Numbered from the stretch's first letter, positions 25,650-35,144 are shown. The stretch is 64,000 nt of DNA from Acidicapsa acidisoli (GCF_025685625.1 NZ_JAGSYI010000001.1:2275147-2339146), one strand, 5' to 3'. A program made the numbers and translations. The notes: generated by a model not told the origin, from the letters alone.

Positions 25650-27044
25650 ATGTCGCATGCTGCTTTATATGAAAAATTTGGACCCAAACTGAAGTGCTCT
25701 CTGCCGGGACCGAAGGCCAAGGCTGCTGTGGAACATGATGACCGGGTGATTTCCCCGAGCTATACCCGCTCCTATCCGCTGGTGGCCAAGCGTGGTCGCG
25801 GCATTCGTGTGGAGGATGTGGACGGAAATGAATTTCTGGATTTTGCGGCGGGCATTGCCGTTAATTCGACAGGGCACTGTCATCCCGAAGTGGTCGCAGC
25901 CATTCAGAAGCAGGCGGCGGAGCTGATTCATATCTCGGGGACGGATTTCTACTATGAGGCGATGGCCGAATTTGCAGATCGGCTTTCCGCAGTGGCTCCC
26001 ATGCCGGGGCCACACCGTTTTTACTACGGAAACTCTGGCGCGGAGGCGGTTGAGTGCGCGTTGAAGATTGCGCGGTATCACACCAAGCGGCAGCAGGTGA
26101 TCTCGTTCTTTGGGGCGTTTCATGGGCGGACGATGGGTGCATTGTCACTGACGGGGTCGAAGCCGCAGCAGAAGCGACGGTTTTCGCCTCTGGTGCCGGG
26201 CGTGACGCATATCCGGTATCCGTATGCGTATCGCGGATGTTCGGGTGGGCCGGAGGCCGAGGAGGCTTTCAGTCTGGGCTGCGCGCGGTATATCGAAGAG
26301 AAGCTGTTCAAGACGATTCTGGCCCCGGAGGAGGTTGCGGCGATCTTCCTGGAGCCGATTCAGGGCGAGGGCGGCTATGTGGTGGCTCCGGACAACTTCC
26401 TGCGCGAGATTCGGGAGATCTGCGATCGCCATGGGATTCTGTTGGTGGCCGACGAGGTGCAATGCGGCGCTGGACGCACTGGCAAATGGTGGGCGATTGA
26501 GCATTCCGGAGTGCAGCCGGATATTATCTGTATCGCCAAAGGGATTGCTTCGGGTATGCCGCTGGGTATCTGCATGACTAGAGCCGAGATTATGGATTGG
26601 GTGCCTGGTTCGCACGCTTCGACGTTTGGTGGCAATCCCGTCTCGATTGCGGCGGCGATGGCGACGATGGATATTCTGGAGCGCGAGGCAATCGACAACG
26701 CGGGGCGCGTGGGCGGCCAGATGCTGGAGCGGCTGGCTGGCTGGAAGGACTCGCATCCCCTGGTGGGCGATGTGCGCGGACGCGGGCTGATGATCGGCGT
26801 TGAGCTGGTGCTGGACAAGGAAACGCGCGAACCGGCGACGGCGCTGCGCAACCGGATCGAGACGATCTGTTTTGAGAAGGGACTGCTACTGCTGGGTTGC
26901 GGCGAGACTTCTATCCGGTTGTGTCCGCCGCTGATTGTCAACGAGGATGAGGCGACGGTGGCGCTGGATATTCTGGAAGAGGCGTTGACCCAGGTTGAGC
27001 ATGAACATGCGCGGGCGAGGGAACTGGAGACTGTTGAAGCGTAA
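25650..27044 (+). CDS. Class III PLP-dependent aminotransferase (acetylornithine / 4-aminobutyrate type)
   Basis: 464 residues, PLP-dependent, subgroup III. FFGAFHGRTMGALSLTGSK and YYGNSGAEAVECALKIARYH bind the cofactor phosphate. VADEVQCGAGRTGKWWAIEH holds the Asp that pairs with the pyridine nitrogen, and CIAKGIASGMPLG has the Schiff-base Lys at about 297. The sequence resembles both GABA and acetylornithine aminotransferases; no arg or gab genes lie nearby, so the amino donor is undecided. AAGGAG 7 nt before the ATG sets the start. Confidence 0.88.
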   Translation: MSHAALYEKFGPKLKCSLPGPKAKAAVEHDDRVISPSYTRSYPLVAKRGRGIRVEDVDGNEFLDFAAGIAVNSTGHCHPEVVAAIQKQAAELIHISGTDFYYEAMAEFADRLSAVAPMPGPHRFYYGNSGAEAVECALKIARYHTKRQQVISFFGAFHGRTMGALSLTGSKPQQKRRFSPLVPGVTHIRYPYAYRGCSGGPEAEEAFSLGCARYIEEKLFKTILAPEEVAAIFLEPIQGEGGYVVAPDNFLREIREICDRHGILLVADEVQCGAGRTGKWWAIEHSGVQPDIICIAKGIASGMPLGICMTRAEIMDWVPGSHASTFGGNPVSIAAAMATMDILEREAIDNAGRVGGQMLERLAGWKDSHPLVGDVRGRGLMIGVELVLDKETREPATALRNRIETICFEKGLLLLGCGETSIRLCPPLIVNEDEATVALDILEEALTQVEHEHARARELETVEA

Positions 27045-27086
27045 GAGCTTAAGGTTCCTGATGGGTGGTCTGAAGATACTTCGAAA

Positions 27087-27557
27087 ATGAGCGTTCTTTC
27101 AAATCTGGGTATCAAGGCCATTGAGCGTGGTGTCGCCGGATTGGATTGGCTGGCCGAACGCCGTGGCCGTTCGTCTCGGTTGCCGAAGCACTTGCAGACG
27201 GGGGAACGCGGCGAGGAGGCTGCGTTCTTCTTTCTGCGAAGGCAGGGGTTTACGGTGGTGGCGAGGCGTTGGAATGAGGGACCGTTACCGGGAGACGTGG
27301 ATTTGATTGCCTGGCAGGGGGATGTGCTGTGCTTTCTTGAGGTGAAGACACGGACCAGCAACGAGGTGGCTACGGCGTCTTCGGCGGTTGACAGGAACAA
27401 GCGGCGGACCCTGAGGCGGCTGGCGGGGCAGTATCTGCGCCGGCTTCCGGAATCGGAGCGGCCTGAGACGCGTTTCGATATTGTGACGGTGTATGAGCTG
27501 CCGGGAAAACCGAGAGAAATTCGGTTGATCCCGGCGGCTTTTGGATGGAGTGAGTGA
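27087..27557 (+). CDS. YraN / UPF0102 family protein
   Basis: 156 residues with a restriction-endonuclease-like fold. GERGEEAAFFFLRRQGFTVVARRW, GDVDLIAWQGDVLCFLEVKTR and the following basic helix correspond to the conserved UPF0102 core, including the putative catalytic E...D...E-x-K set. The first 40 residues are an extension (SNLGIKAIERGVAGLDWLAERR). A role in DNA processing or repair has been suggested for the family, not proven. It runs convergent to iscX. Confidence 0.88.
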   Translation: MSVLSNLGIKAIERGVAGLDWLAERRGRSSRLPKHLQTGERGEEAAFFFLRRQGFTVVARRWNEGPLPGDVDLIAWQGDVLCFLEVKTRTSNEVATASSAVDRNKRRTLRRLAGQYLRRLPESERPETRFDIVTVYELPGKPREIRLIPAAFGWSE

Positions 27558-27572
27558 CGCTCAGGCCAGAGA

Positions 27573-27791
27573 CTAGCCTTGCGCGTCCTGCCACTCTTCA
27601 TGCCACGCCATCTGGATGGCTTCGAGGCGGCTTTCGTTGGATTTGGCCGGGTCGTCGGCGAAGCCTTCTAGTCCTGTAACGTAGCTGTGCAGGTCGGTGA
27701 AGCGAACTTTGAGCGGGTCGATGTCGGGGAACTTTTCCTGCAGTTGTATGCCGATCTCTTCGGCGTCGGTCCAGAGGATTTCGCGGGGCAT
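27573..27791 (-). CDS. iscX: Iron-sulfur assembly accessory protein IscX
   Basis: A 72-residue acidic protein matching the IscX/YfhJ family: LWTDAEEIGIQL near the N-terminus, FPDIDPLKVRFTDLHSYV, then GFADDPAKSNESRLEAIQMAWHEEW. In E. coli it binds IscS and iron and tunes sulfur transfer. It is the last gene of the isc operon here, as in E. coli, separated from fdx by a short gap holding a dispersed repeat. Confidence 0.92.
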   Translation of the reverse strand: MPREILWTDAEEIGIQLQEKFPDIDPLKVRFTDLHSYVTGLEGFADDPAKSNESRLEAIQMAWHEEWQDAQG

Positions 27792-27820
27792 GGGTATTTC
27801 TCTCCTTGGGCTGGAACAGC

Positions 27821-27849
27821 AGATCCTTCACTTCGTTCAGGATGACAAC
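27821..27849. repeat. Dispersed repeat, second copy of the 13583-13610 element
   Basis: AGATCCTTCACTTCGTTCAGGATGACAAC differs from the first copy at only a few bases. It lies in the fdx-iscX gap. Confidence 0.6.
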
Positions 27850-27859
27850 GGGGTTGACT

Positions 27860-28273
27860 CTACTTGCTTTCGGCCAGGGTCAGCGGCTTGCCTTCGGAGA
27901 CATAATTCCGGTTCCACTTGGGAATTTCGACGATATAGTTGCCCGGCTTGGTGATGATGGCCTGGCAGCCGAGGCGCGAGTTGAGCTGCTGGTCGGCGGC
28001 CATGTCGAGGCGGTCGATTTCGTCGTCTTCGGCTTCGCTGATGCCGCCATCCTGCTTGATCCAGAGGTGGCAGGTGGTGCAGGCGCAGACGCCTCCGCAG
28101 GCGTGATCGAGGAAGACATCGTGGTTCTCGGCGACGTCGAGGAAAGACATCGGCTTGCCGTGGTGCTCGTAGGGCATGGTGCCGAATTCGAACTCGACGA
28201 CGCGGCCCTCGGGCTCGAAGGTCACGCGGACGAGTTTGTCGGCTGGGATGGGCTTTGTTGTTGCGTCGCTCAT
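27860..28273 (-). CDS. fdx: [2Fe-2S] ferredoxin of the isc operon
   Basis: 137 residues from the ATG at 28273 (an upstream in-frame start overlaps hscA and is unlikely). The cluster ligands are the first three cysteines in the loop HACGGVCACTTCHLW (C-x5-C-x2-C) plus a fourth in SRLGCQA. The adrenodoxin-like spacing is that of Isc-type ferredoxins, which supply electrons for cluster assembly on IscU. The C-terminus has EIPKWNRNYV. It lies 19 bp after hscA. Confidence 0.93.
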   Translation of the reverse strand: MSDATTKPIPADKLVRVTFEPEGRVVEFEFGTMPYEHHGKPMSFLDVAENHDVFLDHACGGVCACTTCHLWIKQDGGISEAEDDEIDRLDMAADQQLNSRLGCQAIITKPGNYIVEIPKWNRNYVSEGKPLTLAESK

Positions 28274-28292
28274 AACTTGTTCCTTCTTGAAT

Positions 28293-30254
28293 CTACTCGA
28301 ATTCAGCTGGTGCGAAGACATGGGGTGCGTGGATTTCGTTGTTGCTGAGTTCTTCGCCTGCGATTTGCATGGTCTTGCCGCGCATGGCTCCAGAAACGGC
28401 CGCGTCCATCATCTTTTCGGCGAAGTTCTGCGTGGCTTTGTCGAGGGCGCTGGTGGCTTCGCGGATTGTTTTCAGGTCGCTGCCTGATTTAATGGCCTCT
28501 AGATGCAGGCGCGCGGCTTCGATGGCGGCTTTTTCCTGATCTGAAATGAGCTGCCAGGCGGCGTGCGCTGGAGCTTTTTCGACAGCAGAGAGAATCGTTT
28601 CGGCTTCGAGGCGGGCTTCGATCAGTTGACGGGCTTCGAAGTCGCTTTCTGCGTTGTCGAAGGAGTCGAGGATCATGGTTTCGACTTGCTCGTCGGTGAG
28701 GCCGTAGGTCGGTTTGACCTCGATCTGGGCTTCAAGGCCGCTGCGCTGTTCGCGGGCTGTCACTTGCAGAATGCCGTTGGCGTCGATGAGGAATTTGACT
28801 TCGATGCGAGGCAGGCCCGCAGACATCGGCGGAATGCCTTTGAGGTCAAAACGGGCTAAAGAGCGGCAGTCTGTTGCCAGTTCGCGCTCGCCCTGGAGGA
28901 CGTGAATGGCGACGTTGGTCTGGCCGTCGACGCCCGTGGTGAAGTGCTCGGTGGCCGAGGCGGGGATGGTGGAGTTGCGCTGGATGATGCGCGCAACTAC
29001 GCCGCCGAGGGCCTCGATGCCGAGTGAAAGCGGTGTGACGTCGAGCAGCAGGAGTTCGTCGGTTGTGGTGGAGCTGCCTGCGAGGATGCTGGCCTGCACG
29101 GCTGCGCCCAGGGCGACGACTTCGTCGGGGTTTAGCTCGGTGTGGGGCTTCTTGCCGCGCGCGGAGAGTTCGAAGAGCTGATCGACGAGCTTGCGAACGG
29201 CGGGAATGCGGGTCGAGCCGCCGACGAGGACGAGTTCTTCGATCTGCTCTGGCTTGATTCCGGCGTCGGCGATGGCCTGGCGGCACGGTCCTGCGGTGCG
29301 GGCCAGGACTGGTTCAATGAGCTGTTCGTAGACTTCGCGGGGGATTTCGCGCTGGTAGCGGGCGCCGTCGGGAAGTTCGATGTCGAGTTTGGCAGAGGGT
29401 TCGGACGAAAGCGTGATCTTTGCTTCGATGACGGCTTTGCGCAGGGCCTGGATTGCATCCGCTTGTCGGCGGAGATCGACGCCGTGTTCGTTGCGGATTT
29501 CGTCGAGGGCTACGGCGAGGAGCAGGTTATCGATGTCGTCGCCGCCGAGGTGCGTGTCGCCGTTGGTGGCTATGACCTCAAAAATGCCGTCGTTGAGCTT
29601 GAGGATGGAGATATCGAATGTTCCGCCGCCGAGGTCGTAGACGGCGATAATTCCTTCCTTGGCGCGGTCGAGACCGTAGGCCAGAGCTGCGGCGGTCGGT
29701 TCGTTGACCAGGCGAAGGACGTCGAGGCCAGCCATGCGTCCGGCGTCGCGAGTGGCCTGGCGCTGGGCGTCGTTGAAGTAGGCGGGAACGGTGATGACTG
29801 CCTTGGTGACCGGCGCGCCGAAGTAGCGCTCGGCATTGCGCTTGAGCTGGCGCAGGATGTAGGCGGAGATCTCGGGCGGAGTGAACTGCATCTCGCCGAG
29901 CAGAATGCGGAGGACTTCACCGGGTTCGATGTCGTCGGCCAGGCGGAATGGGAAGAGTTTCAGCTCTTCCTGCACGTCTTCTAGGCCGCGGCCCATCAGG
30001 CGCTTCACGGAATAAATGGCCCGTTCGGGGTTTTCGATCAGGGAGCGGCGGGCGGAGTTGCCGACGGTGACAGTGGCGCGCGCGCCTTCGGCGCTGGGGT
30101 CAACGACGTCAAGGGCGACGATTGAGGGGACTAGATTGGAGCCGTCCACGCCGGGGATGACCACGGGTTGGCTGCCTTCCATGTAGGCGACAAGGGAGTT
30201 GGTGGTTCCGAGATCGATTCCGACAATCCGCTCGTTTGGGCGTTCTTCAGACAT
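28293..30254 (-). CDS. hscA: Hsp70-type chaperone HscA
   Basis: 653 residues. The ATPase domain begins [19 protein letters not shown] and holds the phosphate and adenosine motifs [13 protein letters not shown] and [15 protein letters not shown]. The substrate-binding domain follows from [14 protein letters not shown]. It uses ATP to help release clusters from IscU, guided by HscB. The identity as HscA rather than DnaK rests mainly on position between hscB and fdx and on the short, non-DnaK C-terminal tail. It follows hscB after 13 bp. Confidence 0.94.
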   Translation of the reverse strand: MSEERPNERIVGIDLGTTNSLVAYMEGSQPVVIPGVDGSNLVPSIVALDVVDPSAEGARATVTVGNSARRSLIENPERAIYSVKRLMGRGLEDVQEELKLFPFRLADDIEPGEVLRILLGEMQFTPPEISAYILRQLKRNAERYFGAPVTKAVITVPAYFNDAQRQATRDAGRMAGLDVLRLVNEPTAAALAYGLDRAKEGIIAVYDLGGGTFDISILKLNDGIFEVIATNGDTHLGGDDIDNLLLAVALDEIRNEHGVDLRRQADAIQALRKAVIEAKITLSSEPSAKLDIELPDGARYQREIPREVYEQLIEPVLARTAGPCRQAIADAGIKPEQIEELVLVGGSTRIPAVRKLVDQLFELSARGKKPHTELNPDEVVALGAAVQASILAGSSTTTDELLLLDVTPLSLGIEALGGVVARIIQRNSTIPASATEHFTTGVDGQTNVAIHVLQGERELATDCRSLARFDLKGIPPMSAGLPRIEVKFLIDANGILQVTAREQRSGLEAQIEVKPTYGLTDEQVETMILDSFDNAESDFEARQLIEARLEAETILSAVEKAPAHAAWQLISDQEKAAIEAARLHLEAIKSGSDLKTIREATSALDKATQNFAEKMMDAAVSGAMRGKTMQIAGEELSNNEIHAPHVFAPAEFE

Positions 30255-30267
30255 TGATTCAGGATTC

Positions 30268-30969
30268 CTAAGCTGCTGGGTTCGAGAGAACTGCGTTGAC
30301 GTCGCGGACGAGATTGCGCAGGTAGCGGCGACGATCCAAGAGCGAGGCCATGGTGTTGGCGGCCTTCTGGCGTACTTCGCTGCTGCCGCCGTCCCACTCT
30401 GCGCCTCGGGCTGTGAGGTCGGTGTCGACTGCGGCGAGAAGGTTTTCGAAGCGGGTGCGGGCTGCGGTGAGATCGGCCAGAAGAGCCGGATCGTTCTCGC
30501 CCATCTTTTGATTCATGCGCATTTCTTCGAGCTGCATGTTGAGTTCGAAGACTTCTTCGAGCAGGTCGGCAGGAGGTTGGCGGTCGGCGCTCTTGCCCTT
30601 GCCGGAGTGCTCCTCGCCGATTTGCAGGCCTTCTAGACGCAGCAGGTATTCCGTTCGCTGGATCGGATCGCGCAGAGTGCGGTAGGCATCGTTGAGCAAC
30701 GCCGTGTTGGCGAGGCTCCATTGCTGCTCGTCGGCTGAGGCACGGGCGAAGCGATCGGGATGCAGGCGGCGACTGAGACGGTGGAAATCACGCTCCAGTG
30801 CTGCCGTGTCCAGAGTGAGCGCACGCGCAAGTCCGAAGACCTGGAAGTAGTCCGCCGCGGAGACTGGCTGTACTTTGCCGCAGGTAGGGCATAGCAGCGC
30901 GGATGTTGCGAGCGCTGCGCTACATGCCCAACAGGCTGCTGGGGCGGAAGTTGTAAGTGCTGTGGACAT
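30268..30969 (-). CDS. hscB: J-protein co-chaperone HscB with N-terminal zinc-binding motif
   Basis: 233 residues. A C-x2-C...C-x2-C motif (Cys13, 16, 27, 30; CWAC, CPTC) precedes the J domain, whose HPD loop reads [11 protein letters not shown]. The C-terminal helical bundle binds IscU. Enterobacterial HscB (about 170 residues) lacks the cysteines; human HSCB has a similar CWxC...CPxC element. Gene order and the J domain make the assignment firm. Confidence 0.92.
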   Translation of the reverse strand: MSTALTTSAPAACWACSAALATSALLCPTCGKVQPVSAADYFQVFGLARALTLDTAALERDFHRLSRRLHPDRFARASADEQQWSLANTALLNDAYRTLRDPIQRTEYLLRLEGLQIGEEHSGKGKSADRQPPADLLEEVFELNMQLEEMRMNQKMGENDPALLADLTAARTRFENLLAAVDTDLTARGAEWDGGSSEVRQKAANTMASLLDRRRYLRNLVRDVNAVLSNPAA

Positions 30970-30997
30970 ATGATTTGCGGAGCTTTGGCGTGCTGTT

Positions 30998-31417
30998 TTA
31001 GGAAAACGAAGACCCGCATCCGCAGGAGCGCGTCGAGTTCGGATTGATGAAGTTGAAGCCCTGCTTCAGCAGAGTCTGCTCGTAATCCAGGATCATGCCA
31101 TGAAGATAGACGAAGCTCTTGGGATCGACAAAGATGCGGATGCCTTCGAATTCGTAGACGCGATCGCGCTCGCGAGGCCGCGTGTCAAAGCGGATGCTGT
31201 AGGAGAGCCCGGAGCAGCCGCCGCCGAGAACTCCGAGACGCAGGCCGCCTTCTTCGGGCGAAATGCCCTCTTTGGCCATGCCGCTGCGAATATGGGCCAG
31301 GGCGCGTGGGGTTACTTCGATTCCCTTTGCCGCAGCCTTTACCGGAGCGGACTGGGCCGAAAGCGCAGCTGCCTGACTGGCCTGTTCCGGCGTCTGAATT
31401 GTGACGAAGTCCTGCAT
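30998..31417 (-). CDS. iscA: A-type iron-sulfur carrier IscA
   Basis: 139 residues from the ATG at 31417 (site AAGAGA). A 30-residue Ala/Gln-rich extension precedes the A-type domain: IEVTPRALAHIRSGM, LRLGVLGGGCSGLSYSI, and the C-terminal SCGCGSSF. The three conserved cysteines that carry iron or a [2Fe-2S]/[4Fe-4S] cluster are present. It hands clusters from IscU to target enzymes. It lies between iscU and hscB. Confidence 0.92.
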   Translation of the reverse strand: MQDFVTIQTPEQASQAAALSAQSAPVKAAAKGIEVTPRALAHIRSGMAKEGISPEEGGLRLGVLGGGCSGLSYSIRFDTRPRERDRVYEFEGIRIFVDPKSFVYLHGMILDYEQTLLKQGFNFINPNSTRSCGCGSSFS

Positions 31418-31453
31418 CGGTCTCTTCTTCCCGTAGGTTCTTACATCTGTGAT

Positions 31454-31492
31454 CCCACCCTTGACGATGGAACTGTCAAGGGTGGGGCACCC
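31454..31492. repeat. Dispersed hairpin repeat (third copy)
   Basis: CCCACCCTTGAC and GTCAAGGGTGGG pair perfectly over 12 bp around an 11-nt loop, followed by GCACCC. It shares arms and tail with the two copies at 4542-4642. It lies in the iscU-iscA gap, 37 bp before the iscA start. Confidence 0.78.
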
Positions 31493-31532
31493 ATTCTCGC
31501 GGGGATGCGGTCGAAAACAAAGACGATGTCGC

Positions 31533-31955
31533 TTAGTGTGCGGCGACAGCGACTGCGCCGGTTGTCTCTCCGACGCCATTCTTCTTCTTCCAGTCGCCGA
31601 TGGCTGCGCGGATGGCGTCCTCTGCCAGAACCGAGCAATGGATCTTGACGGGGGGGAGGGCCAATTCCTTCACAATGTCGGTGTTCTTGATTTCCATCGC
31701 CTCGGAGACCGTCTTACCTTTGACCCATTCGGTGGCGAGCGACGAACTGGCGATGGCCGAGCCGCAGCCAAAGGTCTTGAACTTGGCTTCTTCGATGACC
31801 TGGGTTTCAGGATTCACGCGAATCTGAAGGCGCATGACGTCGCCGCACTCGGGTGCGCCGACCAGGCCTGTGCCAACTTCGTCCGAGCTCTTGTCGAGCT
31901 GGCCTACGTTGCGGGGATGATTGTAGTGGTCGATAACCTTATCGCTGTATGCCAT
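31533..31955 (-). CDS. iscU: Iron-sulfur cluster scaffold IscU
   Basis: 140 residues. The three cluster-binding cysteines lie in APECGDVM, FGCGSAIAS and IHCSVLAEDAI, with the Asp after the first Cys conserved. The HscA recognition motif LPPVK is intact just before the third Cys. IscU receives sulfur from IscS and iron, and builds the cluster. The product starts MAYSDKVIDHYNHPRNVG, the standard IscU start. AGGAGG lies upstream of the ATG. Confidence 0.96.
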   Translation of the reverse strand: MAYSDKVIDHYNHPRNVGQLDKSSDEVGTGLVGAPECGDVMRLQIRVNPETQVIEEAKFKTFGCGSAIASSSLATEWVKGKTVSEAMEIKNTDIVKELALPPVKIHCSVLAEDAIRAAIGDWKKKNGVGETTGAVAVAAH

Positions 31956-32028
31956 GTGACCTCCTTAGGTCTGTAAGTCATCTGATTCAAATGCCGGGCC
32001 CGGGATTCTATCTCCGGGCCTATGGGAC

Positions 32029-33282
32029 TTAGTGGGCGGCCCACTCGATCTTGCTCAGGTCGATGCCTTCCTTGACCATTTCGTAGAGCGGAGAGAGCTC
32101 GCGAAGCTTTTGGACGATGCCGATGACCTTGTCGGCCACATAATCCACTTCCGCTTCTTTGTTGAAACGGCCCAGACCGAAACGAATGGAACTGTGTGCG
32201 ACATCGTCGCCGAGGCCGAGGGCTTTGAGCACGTAGGAGGGTTCGAGAGTGGCCGAGGTGCAGGCCGATCCGCTGGAAACCGCGACATCGTTGATTCCCA
32301 TCAGCAGGCTTTCGCCTTCGACGTAGACGAAGCTCATGTTCAGGTTACCGGGCAGACGATGCTCCCACGAGCCGTTGATTTCAACGTAATCCAAGGCCGA
32401 TTCCAGCTTGTTGCGCAGGTGATCACGCATCGCTTGCAGACGGGCGGCTTCGGTAGCCATTTCGGCGCCGGCGATTTCGCAGGCCTTGCCGAGGCCGACG
32501 ATGCCGGGAACGTTCAATGTGCCGGAACGCATACCGCGCTCGTGGCCTCCGCCGTCGATCTGGGCGGAAATCTGGACGCGGGGGTTGCGGCGGCGGACGT
32601 ACAGCGCGCCAACGCCCTTGGGTCCGTAAATCTTGTGCGCGGTCAGGGAGAGAACGTCAATGTTCATCGCGTTCACGTCGACAGGTACCTTGCCAACGGC
32701 CTGCACGGCGTCGGTGTGGAAGATGATGCCCTTTTCGTGACAGAGCTTGCCGATTTCAGCGACTGGCTGGATGACGCCGATCTCGTTGTTGGCAAACATG
32801 ATCGAGACCAGGATCGTCTTGTCGTCCATGGCGCGCTTCAGGTCTTCTATGTCGATGAGACCGTCGGCCTTCACCGGCAGGTACGTGACGCGATAGCCGT
32901 ATTTTTCCAGACGCTTGCAGGTGTCGAGGACGGCTTTGTGCTCCGTAACCTGGGTGATGATGTGGTTGCCGCGCTCCTTATACATCTCGGCGATGCCCTT
33001 GATGGCCAGATTGTTGCTTTCGGTGGCGCCTGAGGTAAAGATGATTTCCTTTGCGGATGCGCCGATCAGCTTTGCAATCTGCTCGCGTGCATTTTCAACG
33101 GCCTGTTCTGCTTCCCAGCCAAAGGAATGATTGCGGCTTGCGGCGTTGCCGAATTTTTGTGAAAAGTAGGGCAGCATGGCTTCGAGTACACGCGGGTCCA
33201 GGGGGCTGGTCGCATGGTTGTCCATGTAAATGGGCAGGTTTACACCTGCGGGAACTGCGACGGGGGTGTCGATTGCGCTCAT
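32029..33282 (-). CDS. iscS: Cysteine desulfurase IscS
   Basis: 417 residues from the second of two adjacent ATGs (33282), preceded by GGAG. A PLP enzyme that takes sulfur from cysteine as persulfide. [20 protein letters not shown] opens the fold, [15 protein letters not shown] follows, the PLP Lys is in [13 protein letters not shown], and the mobile-loop Cys is in [17 protein letters not shown]. It lies between iscR and iscU and ends in EW-AAH, close to the usual IscS tail. Confidence 0.96.
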   Translation of the reverse strand: MSAIDTPVAVPAGVNLPIYMDNHATSPLDPRVLEAMLPYFSQKFGNAASRNHSFGWEAEQAVENAREQIAKLIGASAKEIIFTSGATESNNLAIKGIAEMYKERGNHIITQVTEHKAVLDTCKRLEKYGYRVTYLPVKADGLIDIEDLKRAMDDKTILVSIMFANNEIGVIQPVAEIGKLCHEKGIIFHTDAVQAVGKVPVDVNAMNIDVLSLTAHKIYGPKGVGALYVRRRNPRVQISAQIDGGGHERGMRSGTLNVPGIVGLGKACEIAGAEMATEAARLQAMRDHLRNKLESALDYVEINGSWEHRLPGNLNMSFVYVEGESLLMGINDVAVSSGSACTSATLEPSYVLKALGLGDDVAHSSIRFGLGRFNKEAEVDYVADKVIGIVQKLRELSPLYEMVKEGIDLSKIEWAAH

Positions 33283-33373
33283 CATCTTCTCCACTTCGAA
33301 TCTTGCTTTTGAAACTAAACTTTGACCCAACTCTTGAGCCGGCCCGAAACACCATTGAATCCGGCTGATGCTT

Positions 33374-33838
33374 CTACATGGGTACGGTCAGTGAAACCAG
33401 CTGATGCAACTGCGACGCGCGCGAGACTGCTGTTTCATGATCTACAAGGTCATATACTGTGATGCTTCTGAGAACGTCGGCGATGCTCTCGTTCACTCGC
33501 GCCAGGGGCTCTTTCACGGTGCAGTTGGGCTCTAAATCGCAGGATTTACTACCCTTGGTGCAACTTGTAATGAAGAGCGGCCCGTCGATTGCGTGGATAA
33601 CTTCAAATGCCGTAATGGCGCGTGCACTCTTCGACAGGGCATATCCGCCGTTCATCCCCGCATGGGAGCGAAGCAGCCCCACCTTCGCAAGCCGCTGCAA
33701 GACCTTCGCGAGTAATTGCGCAGGAATTCCATATGTGTCGGCGATATCTTTTGCGCTCACGGATGGCGTTTCCGGATGCTCGGCGAGGTACTTGAGAGCC
33801 ATCAGGCCGTAATCCGCTTTTTTAGTGAGCCGCAGCAT
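33374..33838 (-). CDS. iscR: Rrf2-family iron-sulfur regulator IscR
   Basis: 154 residues. A winged helix ([29 protein letters not shown]) is followed by the wing [12 protein letters not shown]. Three cysteines with spacing C-x6-C-x5-C ([14 protein letters not shown]) fit the [2Fe-2S] ligands of IscR, although the first spacing is one residue longer than in E. coli. The protein senses cluster status and probably represses its own operon. It is the first gene of isc and has a clear TGGAG site upstream. Confidence 0.93.
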   Translation of the reverse strand: MLRLTKKADYGLMALKYLAEHPETPSVSAKDIADTYGIPAQLLAKVLQRLAKVGLLRSHAGMNGGYALSKSARAITAFEVIHAIDGPLFITSCTKGSKSCDLEPNCTVKEPLARVNESIADVLRSITVYDLVDHETAVSRASQLHQLVSLTVPM

Positions 33839-33867
33839 AAGTCCGACTCCATCGGTCTGGATTTAGT

Positions 33868-33889
33868 ATACGACCGTTTCTGTCGCTAT
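33868..33889. promoter_or_regulatory. Candidate IscR operator upstream of iscR
   Basis: ATACGACCGTTTCTGTCGCTAT is an imperfect dyad with ends ATA/TAT and GAC/GTC cores, the elements of IscR type 1 sites, but with different spacing. It lies 30 bp upstream of the iscR start. The family link is an inference. Confidence 0.35.
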
Positions 33890-34063
33890 TTCAATTGGGA
33901 GGAAAAGAAATCCCGGGCTTGCACCAATACCAGGAATAGAGAGCATTTATCCGTCGAGAGGCTGATCCTGTAAATCTTTATCAAATCCCCCTTGGACAAA
34001 GGACCAAGGCTCGATACAATCTGGCGCAAAGGCCTCCTGCGAAGAACGGTCAAGAACCCCAAA

Positions 34064-34231
34064 ATGGCGATCCCCTGCAAACACCCCAGAGTCCGTGTCG
34101 TCTCCCGCCAGGAAGACGTGGAATATGTCGAATGCCTGGAATGCGGCGAGGTCTTTGACTCCGACGAATTCCGCGATATGGAGATTGAAGAGAAGGTCTC
34201 CAACCCGCAGCATGAGGATGGTGTCGATTGA
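34064..34231 (+). CDS. Small zinc-ribbon-like protein
   Basis: A 55-residue product with Cys-Lys-His (PCKHPRVRVVS) and, 20 residues on, CLECGEVFDSDEF, which together could bind one zinc ion. The C-terminus is acidic. The frame is open further upstream to 33992, but the ATG at 34064 starts the conserved-looking part. No function can be named. Confidence 0.5.
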   Translation: MAIPCKHPRVRVVSRQEDVEYVECLECGEVFDSDEFRDMEIEEKVSNPQHEDGVD

Positions 34232-34257
34232 AAGAGATTTGAGACCGGTTGGCGATT

Positions 34258-34911
34258 TCAGGTAGAAGCGGAGCCGGAATCGGCCTCAGAATCCGACAGT
34301 TTGCTGATGCGGGTCGAAGCGACCCATGCATAGTGGAAACCTGATGCTACTGTCAGGAGGATGGTGGCGTCGAGCATAGCGACTCGCGTTGCTGCGACCC
34401 ATGGCCGCTGGTAGATGAGGTTAAGCAGCACTACGCCGAGAGCCCCTACCTGACTGAAACTGTTGGCTTTGCCGAGCAAAGAGGGACGAAAGTCCCGCAA
34501 CTTCGCCATCTTGTACAGGATTGCAGCGGAGAGCAGCATCCCAATATCCCGGCCGAAAACAAGAACCGTAACGCGCGGATCCAGAATCCTCATTCGGGTG
34601 AGGGCGAGAAAAAGCGAGCTGAGCAGAAGCTTGTCAGCGATGGGATCGAGATATTGTCCAAGCATGGTGCGTAGGCGGAGCCATCGTGCCAGAAGTCCGT
34701 CCATTGCATCCGTTACGGCGGCCATCAGAAACAAAACGAAGGCCATTTCAAATCGACGTTCCAAAACGGCGAGTATGATGAGTGGAACCAGGAAAATCCG
34801 CAGAATCGTGAGAAGGTTCGGGGCCATGCGCAACGGATGCCCTCGCCACGCATTTGCGAGCGACTGGACATTGAGGCCTGTCACGTCTGGGCTCGTGCTC
34901 ATCACCAGCAT
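34258..34911 (-). CDS. pgsA: CDP-alcohol phosphatidyltransferase (PgsA-like)
   Basis: 217 residues with about five hydrophobic helices. The family signature D-G-x2-A-R-x8-G-x3-D-x3-D is complete in MDGLLARWLRLRTMLGQYLDPIADK. It probably makes phosphatidylglycerol-phosphate from CDP-diacylglycerol and glycerol-3-phosphate; phosphatidylinositol or cardiolipin variants cannot be excluded. It acts in the inner membrane. The start could be either of two Mets (34911, 34902). Confidence 0.85.
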   Translation of the reverse strand: MLVMSTSPDVTGLNVQSLANAWRGHPLRMAPNLLTILRIFLVPLIILAVLERRFEMAFVLFLMAAVTDAMDGLLARWLRLRTMLGQYLDPIADKLLLSSLFLALTRMRILDPRVTVLVFGRDIGMLLSAAILYKMAKLRDFRPSLLGKANSFSQVGALGVVLLNLIYQRPWVAATRVAMLDATILLTVASGFHYAWVASTRISKLSDSEADSGSAST

Positions 34912-35057
34912 GTTAACGCAGTCTTACAAGAGCTGCCCAGATTTGGATAAGGGACATCATCGCGAACCGCATCGGTCAGATGACCGGGTAGTCAACGAAG
35001 TTGAGATGAAGTTGGCTCCTAGGCCAGCTTGCTGCTAGACTGAATAGGTCGGTTTGC

Positions 35058-35134
35058 AGGCGCGTAGCTCAGTTGGTTAGAGCGCTACCTTGACACGGTA
35101 GAGGTCAGGAGTTCGAGTCTCCTCGTGCCTACCA
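35058..35134 (+). tRNA. tRNA-Val, anticodon GAC
   Basis: A 77-nt cloverleaf: acceptor AGGCGCG/CGTGCCT, D arm with GCTC/GAGC, anticodon stem CTACC/GGTAG around loop TTGACAC (anticodon GAC), T arm with GTTCGAGTC, and encoded ACCA. The 3' half and 10 bp beyond it are repeated at 49849-49914. Confidence 0.95.
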
Positions 35135-35144
35135 TATTTATCAA
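35079..35144. repeat. 66-bp direct repeat, left copy (candidate attL)
   Basis: From AGAGCGCTACC in the tRNA D stem through the CCA to TATTTATCAA. The copy at 49849-49914 differs at 3 of 66 positions. A repeat covering a tRNA 3' end plus a few flanking bases is the usual footprint of integrase-mediated insertion. Confidence 0.8.

Noticed and set aside
25390-25692. A 100-codon plus-strand gene upstream of the aminotransferase
   Set aside because: It overlaps the start of the aminotransferase out of frame and is rich in Cys, Trp and Arg without pattern.
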